A stretch of DNA of 64,000 nt from Halosolutus halophilus (GTDB lineage Archaea > Halobacteriota > Halobacteria > Halobacteriales > Natrialbaceae), in contig NZ_CP094974.1 in NCBI RefSeq assembly GCF_022869805.1, positions 2,418,001-2,482,000 on the forward strand, read 5' to 3'. Of the stretch, positions 51,894 to 60,319 are shown piece after piece. Each line of letters starts with the position of its first letter. The first letter of the stretch is position 1. The position numbers were made by a program, and so were the translations under genes. The notes beneath the pieces are model-generated. The model had not been told where the DNA came from, made no database searches, and saw only the letters and a list, made by a program, of their open reading frames with translations.

Positions 51894-52333
51894 ACCACAT
51901 ACCCGTTCGAACGTATGGCTTCATCGGGGAAAGTCAATTGATCAAGAAATGTCACCGAGACCCATAACATTTCACTCATGGTATTGCGAATGTCGGTCGT
52001 GAAATCAGCGCACCGCGGAGGTAAGTTAGAATACCGCCGACCAGGGTACGATTGACCGCGTTCCGCAGGCGTGACGGCGAAATAACTCGGGAATGAATCA
52101 CGATCCCTTGGTCAAGACTACCGTCACCAAGACGCTCATATAGCCCTCGAAGGGGGGCGCACGAGGTGGTAAACGTCAATTTCGGGCGCGATAATGACAG
52201 GAACGTCAGTTGCGATCGCACACTTCTCCTCTGAAGCAAATCGCACCGAATAGTACGGAATAACCTGATTTTTGCTATCGCATCGTCAATGTAGGATCCG
52301 GATAACATAATCGATAGAGGGATGAGCGAGCGT
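51894..52333. other. AT-richer gap (about 430 bases) with a coding-like scrap
   Basis: Base composition is lower in GC than flanking genes and most frames contain stops. The right end (GATAACATAATCG near 52300-52312) is the likely promoter of FkbM copy 2. A reverse-strand scrap (51976-52200) is listed separately. Confidence 0.45.
51976..52200 (-). pseudogene. Possible gene remnant, C-terminal end
   Basis: The reverse frame contains LYERLGDGSLDQGIVIHSR, VISPSRLRNAVNRTLVGG and the end YLRGALISRPTFAIP then stop. It reads like the end of a real protein, but the upstream part has no coding bias, so it may be a truncated gene left by rearrangement. Family not recognised. Codon bias is only moderate, so chance remains possible. 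Confidence 0.3.
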
Positions 52334-53218
52334 ATGAACGTCGTGGACCTCGTTAGCGCACTGGTCCCGAAACTCAAAAATAGTGTTCAATATGTTCCGG
52401 AACCGGTCAAGTCGCCACTTCGCCTGCTTGGCGTGAAATCGGCGCTGTCGGACGCTTATCGGTGGATACTCAGTCCGTTTTTTCCGATAGAACAACATAT
52501 TACCGCCCATGGACTCACGATGCGGTTCAAAATCGAGGACGTGGAGGAATACTTCGTCTTTCAAAAGTACCCCGAGAAGGACGAGTCGTTCCCCGTCCAC
52601 GGGGATATCTTGACACACCTGGGACCGAACGACGTCTTCTGGGACGTCGGGGCCAACGTCGGCATCTACACCTGTTTCGCGGCGGCGAAACTCCAGTCGG
52701 GCCACGTCGTTAGCGTCGAACCAAATCCAAACAACGTCGATCGGATCGAGGAGAACCTGCAGTTGAACGGGCTTTCGGCGGACGTCCACGAACGGGCACT
52801 GATGGCAGAAAACGACGAAGGCGTACTACAGATCTACGAGGACGCGGAGGCCGGGGCATTCGGGTTCCTCTCCGAGGACGGGTCCTCGGTCGAGAGCGAG
52901 TCGTTGACGATCGATCCGACCGAGAGTGTTCGCGTCGAAACCACGACCGGAGACGCGCTCGTCGACGACGGCGTCCCCGCCCCGGACGTGCTCAAAATCG
53001 ACGTTGAGGGTGCGGAACTGGAGGTCCTGAAAGGGATGGAACGGACGGTCGAGGAGGACGTCCGGGTACTCTACATCGACGTGATCACGTCGGACGAATT
53101 TTACGACCGGACCGTGGCACCGGACGAGGTGTACGACTGGCTGGACCGGCACGGGTTCGAAACCGAACGGCTGTGGGACTGGGACGGCGGGCACTTCATC
53201 CGCTGTGAGCGGACCTGA
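52334..53218 (+). CDS. FkbM-family SAM-dependent methyltransferase (copy 2)
   Basis: 294 residues from the ATG at 52334; an ATG four codons earlier is also open. The internal start is chosen because it aligns residue for residue with copy 1 and because CATAATC lies about 25 bases upstream. Motif I is NDVFWDVGANVGIYTCFAA, then VVSVEPNPNNVDRIEENLQL and the FkbM signature DVLKIDVEGAELEVLKGME. An acidic insertion (SEDGSSVESESLTIDPTES, about 180-200) is absent from copy 1. It shares with copy 1 a block of nearly identical DNA around 52730-52760 while the flanks are diverged, suggesting gene conversion. Likely methylates a glycan sugar. Confidence 0.92.
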   Translation: MNVVDLVSALVPKLKNSVQYVPEPVKSPLRLLGVKSALSDAYRWILSPFFPIEQHITAHGLTMRFKIEDVEEYFVFQKYPEKDESFPVHGDILTHLGPNDVFWDVGANVGIYTCFAAAKLQSGHVVSVEPNPNNVDRIEENLQLNGLSADVHERALMAENDEGVLQIYEDAEAGAFGFLSEDGSSVESESLTIDPTESVRVETTTGDALVDDGVPAPDVLKIDVEGAELEVLKGMERTVEEDVRVLYIDVITSDEFYDRTVAPDEVYDWLDRHGFETERLWDWDGGHFIRCERT

Positions 53219-53382
53219 TCGCGCCGGGACGGAGGTATCCACGCTCTCACGGTATGGGCGCTGGGGGGACCGAGGAGACGAGTCAAACCAACGAACTGCA
53301 CAGAACCAGTCACACAAGGATATTTTGCCCCCGCAGTAGCGCGCATATAACAATGCGATTTCCCTCCAACGTCCACCGGTGA

Positions 53383-54327
53383 ATGGCTCGCGTCAGCGTG
53401 ATTACTCCCTCGTATAACGACGCTCAATCCGTTTCTCGAGCGATAAACAGCGTCCTTGGTCAGACGTACGACGACTACGAACACGTCGTCGTCGACGACG
53501 CATCTACGGACGATACGTCTCGAATTCTCGACCAGTACGACGATCCGCGGATCAAACGGGTAAAACGGGAAACGAACGGGGGACTGGCCGCTGCTCGAAA
53601 CGACGGGCTTCGAGTCGCGAAGGGGGAGTACGTCGTCTTCCTCGACGCTGACGACGAATTACTCCCGCACACGATCGAAACCCTGATCGAACTCGTCGAA
53701 GCCGGCGACTGGATCGCGGTGTGTCCGTCGCAGTTGTGGATCTGGAAAGACGGAACGACGGAGGTAGACCCCGCCCCACCTCGCAAAATTACGACGGAGG
53801 ACATGCGGACCGATGGAATGCACGTAGTTGGCGGAGTCGGGGGAATGATGGTCGAATCTCGAGCGCTCGAAGCCGCTGGATGGTTCGACGAACGACTCCG
53901 GTATCTTGAGGATTACGACGTCTGTCTCCGACTCGTCGAGGAGGGGGCGCTGTACGGAACGGACGAAATACTGTACCTGTATCACCGAGGGTACGAGGGC
54001 CAGTTGACCACGCACAAAGACGAGTACCTGAGCCAGAGACGCAAGTTTTTGAAGAAGAATCGAGAGCGACTCTCGAAACGACACCGGTCGAAACACTACT
54101 ACCGGATCGCACACTCACACGCGGAGGCCGGTAACATGGACGGAGCAGCGAGAAACCTCGTCGACGCGATCGCTGCGCACCCGTTCCGGCTGCCGTACTA
54201 CTACTATCTGGTCGCCGTGCTGTTCGGCGAGTGGACGTACGACGCGGCGTCGAAACTCCACGAGGAGACTAGGCGACGGGTCGGCTCGACACTCCCACAG
54301 ACCCGTCTCGGGAAACGCGAGTCATGA
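53383..54327 (+). CDS. Glycosyltransferase family 2 (tandem pair, first)
   Basis: 314 residues. MARVSVITPSYNDAQSVSRA opens a GT-A domain, with YEHVVVDDASTDDTSRILDQ (nucleotide site), GLAAARNDGLRVAKGEYVVF and the DADDEL metal motif. Acceptor-side markers are HVVGGVGGMMVESRALEAAG and RYLEDYDVCLRLVEEG (ED-like base). The C-terminal 90 residues are helical, with HPFRLPYYYYLVAVLFGEW as an aromatic hydrophobic segment that may touch the membrane. The stop overlaps the start of the following paralogue (ATGA). A TATA-like CGCATATAAC lies about 35 bases before the ATG. Donor sugar is unknown. Confidence 0.92.
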   Translation: MARVSVITPSYNDAQSVSRAINSVLGQTYDDYEHVVVDDASTDDTSRILDQYDDPRIKRVKRETNGGLAAARNDGLRVAKGEYVVFLDADDELLPHTIETLIELVEAGDWIAVCPSQLWIWKDGTTEVDPAPPRKITTEDMRTDGMHVVGGVGGMMVESRALEAAGWFDERLRYLEDYDVCLRLVEEGALYGTDEILYLYHRGYEGQLTTHKDEYLSQRRKFLKKNRERLSKRHRSKHYYRIAHSHAEAGNMDGAARNLVDAIAAHPFRLPYYYYLVAVLFGEWTYDAASKLHEETRRRVGSTLPQTRLGKRES

Positions 54328-55235
54328 GTACCGTTAGCGTCGTCACCCCCACGTACAACCACGCGGATCTGCTGCCTCGAGCGATCGAAAGCGTCCGCGA
54401 TCAGACGTACGACGATATCGAACACGTCGTGGTCGACGACGCGTCGACCGACGACACGGCCGAGGTGATGGCCAGTTACGACGATCGGGTCCGATACATC
54501 AGGAAAGAAGAAAACGGCGGGCTCAGCGAGACGCGGAACGTCGGAATCAGAAACGCGAGCAGCGACCGAATCGTCTTTCTTGACGCGGACGACGAACTCG
54601 AGCCGAACGCGGTCGAGGTGCTCGTCGACACCATCGATCGGGGCGAGTTCGTCGGCGTGATCCCCTCGAAAACGAAGGTCGAAGCTGACGGGAGCGTCAG
54701 ATACAAAACCCTGCAAGCCGCCGTCGTGACGGCCGAGGATCTCCGCGAAGAGAACGTTCTCGGGGGTATCGGTGGCGGTATTTTCGAACGCGACGCTCTG
54801 GAGGCCGTCGGACTCTTCGATCCGGACCTTAGACACAGCGAAGATTACGACCTGTATCTCCGCCTCGCCGAGCGGTTCCCGTTGTACGCCCTCGATCGGC
54901 CGCTCTACGTCCACTACACCGGCATCGAAGAACAACTCACGTCGGAACGGGGCCACTACGAGCACAGGGACAGTATCAGACGGTTCCTCGACAAACACGA
55001 AGATCGCATGTCGGCGTACCGTCTCGCCGAACGCCACTACAACCTGGCCCACATCTGTGCCCGACGGAACGATACCGAGGAAGCGATCGAGGAGTTCCGG
55101 CGCGCGATCGCAGCCTTTCCGTTCCGACCTCCATACTACTACTACCTCATCGCGACGATGGCTGGGAGGAGACGGTACGACGCGGCACGAACGGTCCACG
55201 AAAGCGCCAGAGAGTTGGCCTCGAAACTCACCTGA
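54324..55235 (+). CDS. Glycosyltransferase family 2 (tandem pair, second)
   Basis: 303 residues starting with ATG inside the preceding stop (ATGA overlap), so the two are co-translated. MSTVSVVTPTYNHADLLPRA, then DIEHVVVDDASTDDTAEV, LSETRNVGIRNASSDRIVF and the DADDEL metal motif. It is a paralogue of its neighbour: both have the C-terminal block FPFRPPYYYYLIATMAGRR/HPFRLPYYYYLVAVLFGEW and a Tyr/Leu-rich acceptor-side region (HSEDYDLYLRLAERFPLYAL). The pair probably adds two successive sugars. No signal or extra domain is present. Confidence 0.92.
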   Translation: MSTVSVVTPTYNHADLLPRAIESVRDQTYDDIEHVVVDDASTDDTAEVMASYDDRVRYIRKEENGGLSETRNVGIRNASSDRIVFLDADDELEPNAVEVLVDTIDRGEFVGVIPSKTKVEADGSVRYKTLQAAVVTAEDLREENVLGGIGGGIFERDALEAVGLFDPDLRHSEDYDLYLRLAERFPLYALDRPLYVHYTGIEEQLTSERGHYEHRDSIRRFLDKHEDRMSAYRLAERHYNLAHICARRNDTEEAIEEFRRAIAAFPFRPPYYYYLIATMAGRRRYDAARTVHESARELASKLT

Positions 55236-55289
55236 AAACCGCGCAGCTATCACCACCCGAGAGAATTACATCGCCCGGTCACCTGAGAG

Positions 55290-56474
55290 TCACGTGACGC
55301 TACGATACTCCCGAAGGATGTGATCCAAGACGTGATCGGGTTCGAACCGTTCGAGTCGGGCCTCGCTCCGTTCACAGAGCACGGCTCTCGTCTCGGGATC
55401 GTCGGAGATGGACGCCAGTTTCGAGCGTAATTCGTCGACGTCACCCGGGTCGAACGTCAGGCCGGCGTCGCCGACCACCCACGGGGGACCGCCGACGTCG
55501 GAAACGATCGCCGGGGTCCCACACTGCATCGATTCGAGCACCGCTCGGCCGAACGGCTCCGGCCACGTCGCCGGGTGGACGAACACGTCTGCTGCGGCGT
55601 AATAGGCCGGAAGCTCCGAGTGGGAGACCCAGCCATGGAACGTGACTCGATCCGCGACGCCGAGCGACGTCGCGTACGATTCGAGCGCCCTCCGGTCAGG
55701 TCCGTCTCCGACGACGTGAACGCGCAGTGGGAGATCGAGTTCCGCAGTCGCATCGAGGAGCGTTCGAAGGCCCTTGTACTCCTCGAGGCGGGCGACTGAG
55801 AGCACGTCCAGGCCTCGCTCGTCGAATCGATCGGGAAGCCGACAGGGCGAGTCCATCCGAGCGAATTCGGGGACGTAAAAATTAGGGACGACCGTGATCT
55901 CGACGTCGAACCCGACGGACGAGTAGACCTCTTTTACGGCCGGACTTTGTGCGAATAGCTTGTCCACCCGACCGACCAGTCGAGGGACGACGGACGTCCG
56001 ACCGACGTACACCGGCGTCTTCAGCAGTTTTCGAATTCCTCCCGCGTCGTCGTGGACCAATTTACTGAAACTGGAGCAGCGCTCGTAACAGTCGGGAGTC
56101 ATCTTCGACTGATTCGTACAGAACAGGGCGTACGAATTGAGCCTCCCGACGACCGGGGTTTCGCCGCTGCTTCGATACAGTCCGGCCGCGGGAAGCAAAA
56201 TCGGCGTAAATACGTGAAAGAGGTCACAGTCGTCGTATCGATCCATGAGTCGTGCGACTTCCCGAATCCAGCGCACCGCGTGCGCTGATCGGTCGATCGA
56301 GTGTTCGGCGACGATGTAGGGTCGCTCCAACGGCAACTCGTTCTGATCCCGATCGATTGTCACGACCCGTACCGAGTGGCCGCGTTCCGAGAGCGACCGG
56401 GCCAGCGCATCGAGACTGACGTTCGATCCGCCGCCGCTTGCGGTCAACTTCTCGCAAACGATCGTGATCTCCAT
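55290..56474 (-). CDS. Glycosyltransferase family 4 (GT-B)
   Basis: 394 residues. The N-terminal MEITIVCEKLTASGGGSNVS has the Gly-rich acceptor loop, then SVRVVTIDRDQNELPLERPY and DLFHVFTPILLPAAGLY. The donor domain has RGLDVLSVARLEEYKGLRTL and LRVHVVGDGPDRRALESYAT. The retaining E-x7-E motif is EPFGRAVLE within HPATWPEPFGRAVLESMQCG, followed by SDVGGPPWVVGDAG. A likely mannosyl- or glucosyl-type transferase of the glycan. It is the downstream member of a three-gene reverse-strand run (58131, 56493, 55290) of GT4 enzymes. Confidence 0.92.
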   Translation of the reverse strand: MEITIVCEKLTASGGGSNVSLDALARSLSERGHSVRVVTIDRDQNELPLERPYIVAEHSIDRSAHAVRWIREVARLMDRYDDCDLFHVFTPILLPAAGLYRSSGETPVVGRLNSYALFCTNQSKMTPDCYERCSSFSKLVHDDAGGIRKLLKTPVYVGRTSVVPRLVGRVDKLFAQSPAVKEVYSSVGFDVEITVVPNFYVPEFARMDSPCRLPDRFDERGLDVLSVARLEEYKGLRTLLDATAELDLPLRVHVVGDGPDRRALESYATSLGVADRVTFHGWVSHSELPAYYAAADVFVHPATWPEPFGRAVLESMQCGTPAIVSDVGGPPWVVGDAGLTFDPGDVDELRSKLASISDDPETRAVLCERSEARLERFEPDHVLDHILREYRSVT

Positions 56475-56492
56475 GTATTTGCTACCCGGTTG

Positions 56493-57740
56493 CTATCGTG
56501 TTTCCGCGTACAGTTCCGCCTCACTTCCATTATCCGCGACAGCGGTGTACAGTTTCAGGATACTCTCGAGGACGCGCTCCCGATCGTACTCCCTCGCTTT
56601 CCGCTTCCCGCCACGCGACAGGGTGCGGAGTCGTTCGTCGCGGACGAGTTGCAGTATCGTTTCCCGGAAGTCGTCGATGGAACCGTCAGTAGTGACGCCG
56701 CCCGGTCCGACGATCGATTCGACGGTCCCGTACTCGCTGGTCACGATCGGAGTCCCCGTTGCGAGCGCCTCTAGGTACACTCGAGCTAACGGTTCCTCCC
56801 AGATACCGGGATAGACGAAGCAATCGTGCTCCGCATACACGGCCGGAAGGTCGCTGTTCGGAACGAATCCCCTGAAATCAACGAGGTCCTCGACGCCGTG
56901 CGCTTCCGCCTGGGTCCACAGCGCAGACTCCAATCCACCGGTTCCGACGATTGTCAGTTCGAACTCGAACTCGCTGTCGTCCAGCGCGCTCAGGATCGGA
57001 ATCAGCTTTCTCACACCTTTCGCTTCGATGAGATACCCTACGTACAGGAGTCTGTAGCGCTCTGTGAACTCGCTCCGGTGGTCGATCCAGAACGTCTCGT
57101 CTACGGGATGGGGAACGACGCGTATCTTGTCGCGATCGTACCCGAACTGAGCGTAGTTCTCTCGGACGTGATCGGAGGGTGCACGAAACGCGTCGACGTG
57201 CTCGAGGCGTCGTTCTCCAGATCGAACCAATCGAAGCGAGAAGAGTTGGCTCGCCGTCCGATAGAGATAGCCGAACTCCTCGTTTTCGAACCCCGTCCGA
57301 GCGATGCAGTGTAGACACTTCGAGAGCGATTTCCGCTCGCACTGCGTCTCGTTCAGGTAGAGCAGATCGTTCTTCGCGCACACGCCCTGGTACGCGTTCA
57401 GCGTGACGACGGTCCCTGCGTCAGTCGCCGCTCCGATCTTCGCGACGGCAGGGATCAACGACATCAGGTAGCTGTGAACGACGTCGTACTCGCCGAACTC
57501 GTCGAGTCGAGCGGTGACCTCCTCGTTTAATCTCGTGTCCGTGTGCGGGTGGCTGCTGTTGCCGGTGAGATACCGGTACTCGACGCCGGCGTACTGGAGT
57601 TCGTCGTCCGGCGTGTCGGTACAGTAGACGCAGACCTCGTGGTCCGTTTCAGCGAGGCCGGTTACGATCTGGGTCGCCGTGTGAGTCGCCCCCGTTCCCT
57701 CTGCCGACGGAAAATGTGGATGGATGAAGGCGATTTGCAT
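56493..57740 (-). CDS. Glycosyltransferase family 4 (GT-B)
   Basis: 415 residues. MQIAFIHPHFPSAEGTGATH shows the acceptor loop, followed by HEVCVYCTDTPDDEL and DVVHSYLMSLIPAVAKIG. A Cys-rich patch ETQCERKSLSKCLHCIART (about 135-153) sits between the domains and may bind metal or form a structural loop. The donor domain is RYRLLYVGYLIEAKGVRKL, with the E-x7-E motif EPLARVYLE in WEEPLARVYLEALATGTP. It is separated from the next gene by 18 bases, so the two share a message. Donor sugar unknown. The Cys patch is unusual for GT4 but I cannot say it is unique. Confidence 0.9.
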   Translation of the reverse strand: MQIAFIHPHFPSAEGTGATHTATQIVTGLAETDHEVCVYCTDTPDDELQYAGVEYRYLTGNSSHPHTDTRLNEEVTARLDEFGEYDVVHSYLMSLIPAVAKIGAATDAGTVVTLNAYQGVCAKNDLLYLNETQCERKSLSKCLHCIARTGFENEEFGYLYRTASQLFSLRLVRSGERRLEHVDAFRAPSDHVRENYAQFGYDRDKIRVVPHPVDETFWIDHRSEFTERYRLLYVGYLIEAKGVRKLIPILSALDDSEFEFELTIVGTGGLESALWTQAEAHGVEDLVDFRGFVPNSDLPAVYAEHDCFVYPGIWEEPLARVYLEALATGTPIVTSEYGTVESIVGPGGVTTDGSIDDFRETILQLVRDERLRTLSRGGKRKAREYDRERVLESILKLYTAVADNGSEAELYAETR

Positions 57741-58130
57741 TACGAACGGGTATCACGCGGCGTTTTATAATAGGTCGTCACTATCGCCGTGAGAGTGTTC
57801 GAAGCTAACGAATCGCCGCGGAAGCATCCGTCTTTGGCTAATACCCACAGTAATACAGTCTGACCGTGATTTTCGGTCTGATTTCATCCATGAACCTCAC
57901 TAAACCGCCGGAGACGCCAATTCTCAGCGTTGTCTGGCGTCTGATTTCACAATGAAGAGCATCTCACCAGCTGGGATCGCCTCTCAAATATCATCAATTA
58001 TGATACTAATTCCTCAGATTACTACCAGTCTGGGCTAAAGACGAACCGCCGCAGAAGACACGCGTCGAGAGCCGACGGTGACGAGTATCACGCGTTGCGC
58101 CCGAAACGGCGACTGTAAACGGTTCCGGAT
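57741..58130. other. AT-rich gap with two hairpins and an 11-base direct repeat
   Basis: The middle (57862-57949) has GACCG...CGGTC and AGACGCCA...TGGCGTCT inverted repeats. Each is followed by GTCTGATTTCA (57876-57886 and 57939-57949). Outside that, no coding frame or RNA gene was recognised. The left end should hold the promoter of the GT4 gene at 56493. Confidence 0.45.
57862..57949. repeat. Two hairpins each followed by GTCTGATTTCA
   Basis: GACCG (57862-57866)/CGGTC (57874-57878) and AGACGCCA (57912-57919)/TGGCGTCT (57935-57942) form stems. Both are followed by the same 11 bases, 63 bases apart. Such paired structures could be regulatory sites, decayed transposon ends or transcript-end signals. 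Nothing further can be said. Confidence 0.4.
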
Positions 58131-59357
58131 TCACACATCGCCGTGAATCGCTCGCTGGAATTCCTCGACGAGCACGTCCTGTGAGTAGTCGGTTTCGACA
58201 AACTCCCGTCCTCGATCGCCGAACTGCTGGCGTTTCGAGGGATCGGCGGCCAGTTTCCGGATCGATCGGCAAAAGCCAGTGACGTCGTCCGGCTCATGGA
58301 GGTAGCCGCACTCGCCGTCGGCCACGCTGTGCTCAATCCCCCCGACAGAACTGCCGACGACCGGAAGTCCGGCTGCCATGGCCTCGATGACGGTGATACA
58401 GAGACCCTCGTACAACGAGGGTTGCGCGTAGATGTCGACGGTGTCGAGGAACTGCGGCAGATCGCGAACCGCTCCGAGAAACTCGACGTTTTCGATGCCG
58501 GCCGACTCGATTCTGGATTCTAGCGCCCGTCGTCTGGGGCCGTCGCCGGCGATTCGAAAGACGATCTCGTCGTCCGAGAGTGCATCCGCGACGGCGAGGA
58601 GCGTTCGATAGTTCTTCTGTTCCGACAATACGCCGACGCTTCCGACGACTACGCAGTCGGTATCCTCGTGCTCTCGCCGTTCGAACTCGTCTAGTGGGAT
58701 GCCAGCGATCGGAACCGTCTTGACGAACTCCTCGCTGAGTCCGAATTCATCTCGTAACATCTCCGCGACGGGTTCGGAATCCGCGAGGAGAACGGTACTC
58801 AAAGAGTTCGTGGTTTCGAAGACTTTCTTTCGAACCGTCGTCTGGAATCGCTCGTTGTGTTGCCACGTGGCAACGACAGCGTCCGGATTGACGACGCCAG
58901 CGAGTCGAGCGACCAAGACGGAGTGAAAGAGCGAGCCGACGATGACGTCTGCGTCAACGACGGCCGACACCAGTCTCGACACATCCCGCGGGGTTCTGAG
59001 GCGTTTGCAGTCGATTATCGATTCGACGTCCGGAACTCGTCGGTCGACGAACGTTTCGTCGTAGCCGTCGAGAGTTGCGATCGTGACGTCGTACCGATCG
59101 TCATTCAGCCCATCCAGCAATCGACACAGGCCGACCTCGGCCCCTCCCGTATCAAGCGTGGTGATCACGTACACCAGGTTGCACACGTCCGTTTCCCGGC
59201 TCGTCAACAGTCCCTGATTCGTCGCCGTCTCACGATTCGACGATGCAGGGACCTGCTGTGAAGGCCGTGTGCTTTCGGTCTCAGTTCGGGTGAACACGCT
59301 CGCGTCGGCCTCGATAGACGGATCGATCAAGATTCGACCACCAATGGCCTGTACCAC
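58131..59357 (-). CDS. Glycosyltransferase family 4 (GT-B)
   Basis: 408 residues from GTG 59357. The first ~58 residues are a polar extension outside the fold. GT4 begins CNLVYVITTLDTGGAEVGLC with the Gly-rich acceptor loop, then DADVIVGSLFHSVLVARLAG. The donor domain is VVVGSVGVLSEQKNYRTLLA and IVFRIAGDGPRRRALESRI, with the E-x7-E motif EGLCITVIE in PSLYEGLCITVIEAMAAGLP. It overlaps the stop of the epimerase at 59327 by 31 bases, so a shorter start inside the frame is possible. Part of the reverse-strand run that ends the glycan cluster. Confidence 0.9.
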   Translation of the reverse strand: MVQAIGGRILIDPSIEADASVFTRTETESTRPSQQVPASSNRETATNQGLLTSRETDVCNLVYVITTLDTGGAEVGLCRLLDGLNDDRYDVTIATLDGYDETFVDRRVPDVESIIDCKRLRTPRDVSRLVSAVVDADVIVGSLFHSVLVARLAGVVNPDAVVATWQHNERFQTTVRKKVFETTNSLSTVLLADSEPVAEMLRDEFGLSEEFVKTVPIAGIPLDEFERREHEDTDCVVVGSVGVLSEQKNYRTLLAVADALSDDEIVFRIAGDGPRRRALESRIESAGIENVEFLGAVRDLPQFLDTVDIYAQPSLYEGLCITVIEAMAAGLPVVGSSVGGIEHSVADGECGYLHEPDDVTGFCRSIRKLAADPSKRQQFGDRGREFVETDYSQDVLVEEFQRAIHGDV

Positions 59358-60313
59358 TCTCGATTTTCCCGGTACCAGTCGACGAACTGAGAGACGCCGT
59401 CGCGAATCTCCGTGCTCGGCTCGTAGTCGAGCAACTCGCGGGCTTTCGTGACGTCGGCGTGCGTGTGACGCGCATCCGCTTCTTTGGGATCGGTATACTC
59501 GGGATCGACATCCGCCCCAGTTTCGGCGATCACGTGCTCGGCGAGTTCCTCGATCGTGATCCTCCGCGTCGAGCCCACGTTCACCACCTCGCCGTCGGCG
59601 GCCGACGTCTCGAGCAGCGCGAGGTTCGCCTCGACGACATCGTCGACGTAGGTGAAATCCCGCGTTTGTTCACCGTCGCCGTAGATGATCGGCGGCTTTC
59701 CGTCGAGACACCGCGAGGTGAAGTTCGTGATCGCCATGTTCGGGCGCATCCGCGGCCCGTAGACGGTGAAGTACCGGAGGCTGACGGTCGGGACGTCGTA
59801 GACGTCCTTCCAGACGCGACAGTAGTGTTCGGCCGTGAGCTTGGTCACGCCGTAGGGACTCTGCGGGACGGTCTGGTGATCCTCGTCGTAGGGCAGATAC
59901 TCCACTTCGCCGTAGACAGAGGACGACGAGGCATTGACGAACCGGCGGACGCCGTACTCGTCGGCCGCGGTCAAGAGAGTGAGCAATCCAGTCGTATTGA
60001 TCTCGTGAGGTTTCTTCGGGTTCTCGACGCTCGTGCGGACGCCCGCCTGGGCGGCCTGGTGATAGACGACGTCGATGTCCTGGCTCGAGAACAGGTCGTC
60101 GACGAGTTCCTCGTCGGTGATCGATCCCTCGACGAACTGGAACCGATCGCCGCCGGCCTCACGGCAACGACCGATATTCTGCTCTTTGATCCGCAGGTCG
60201 TAGTACGGCTCCATGCTGTCGAGGACGGTGACGACGTGGCCCCGTTCGAGCAGTCCGGTGGCGACGTGCGACCCGATGAACCCGGCACCGCCGGTGACGA
60301 GTGCGTGCGTCAT
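59327..60313 (-). CDS. NAD-dependent epimerase (UDP-sugar 4-epimerase-like)
   Basis: 328 residues. HALVTGGAGFIGSHVATGLL (GxxGxxG), TVLDSMEPYYDLRIKEQNIG, VVYHQAAQAGVRTSVENPKK and the catalytic NASSSSVYGEVEYLPYDEDH then SPYGVTKLTAEHYCR (YxxxK). The ending includes KARELLDYEPSTEIRDGVSQ. The opening resembles UDP-glucuronate 4-epimerase or UDP-glucose 4-epimerase rather than a dehydratase. It lies 6 bases after aglF, so it belongs to that transcript and acts on the UDP-sugar that aglF makes. The overlap with the GT4 gene links all three. Exact substrate not shown. Confidence 0.92.
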   Translation of the reverse strand: MTHALVTGGAGFIGSHVATGLLERGHVVTVLDSMEPYYDLRIKEQNIGRCREAGGDRFQFVEGSITDEELVDDLFSSQDIDVVYHQAAQAGVRTSVENPKKPHEINTTGLLTLLTAADEYGVRRFVNASSSSVYGEVEYLPYDEDHQTVPQSPYGVTKLTAEHYCRVWKDVYDVPTVSLRYFTVYGPRMRPNMAITNFTSRCLDGKPPIIYGDGEQTRDFTYVDDVVEANLALLETSAADGEVVNVGSTRRITIEELAEHVIAETGADVDPEYTDPKEADARHTHADVTKARELLDYEPSTEIRDGVSQFVDWYRENREWYRPLVVES

Positions 60314-60319
60314 CGCGGG

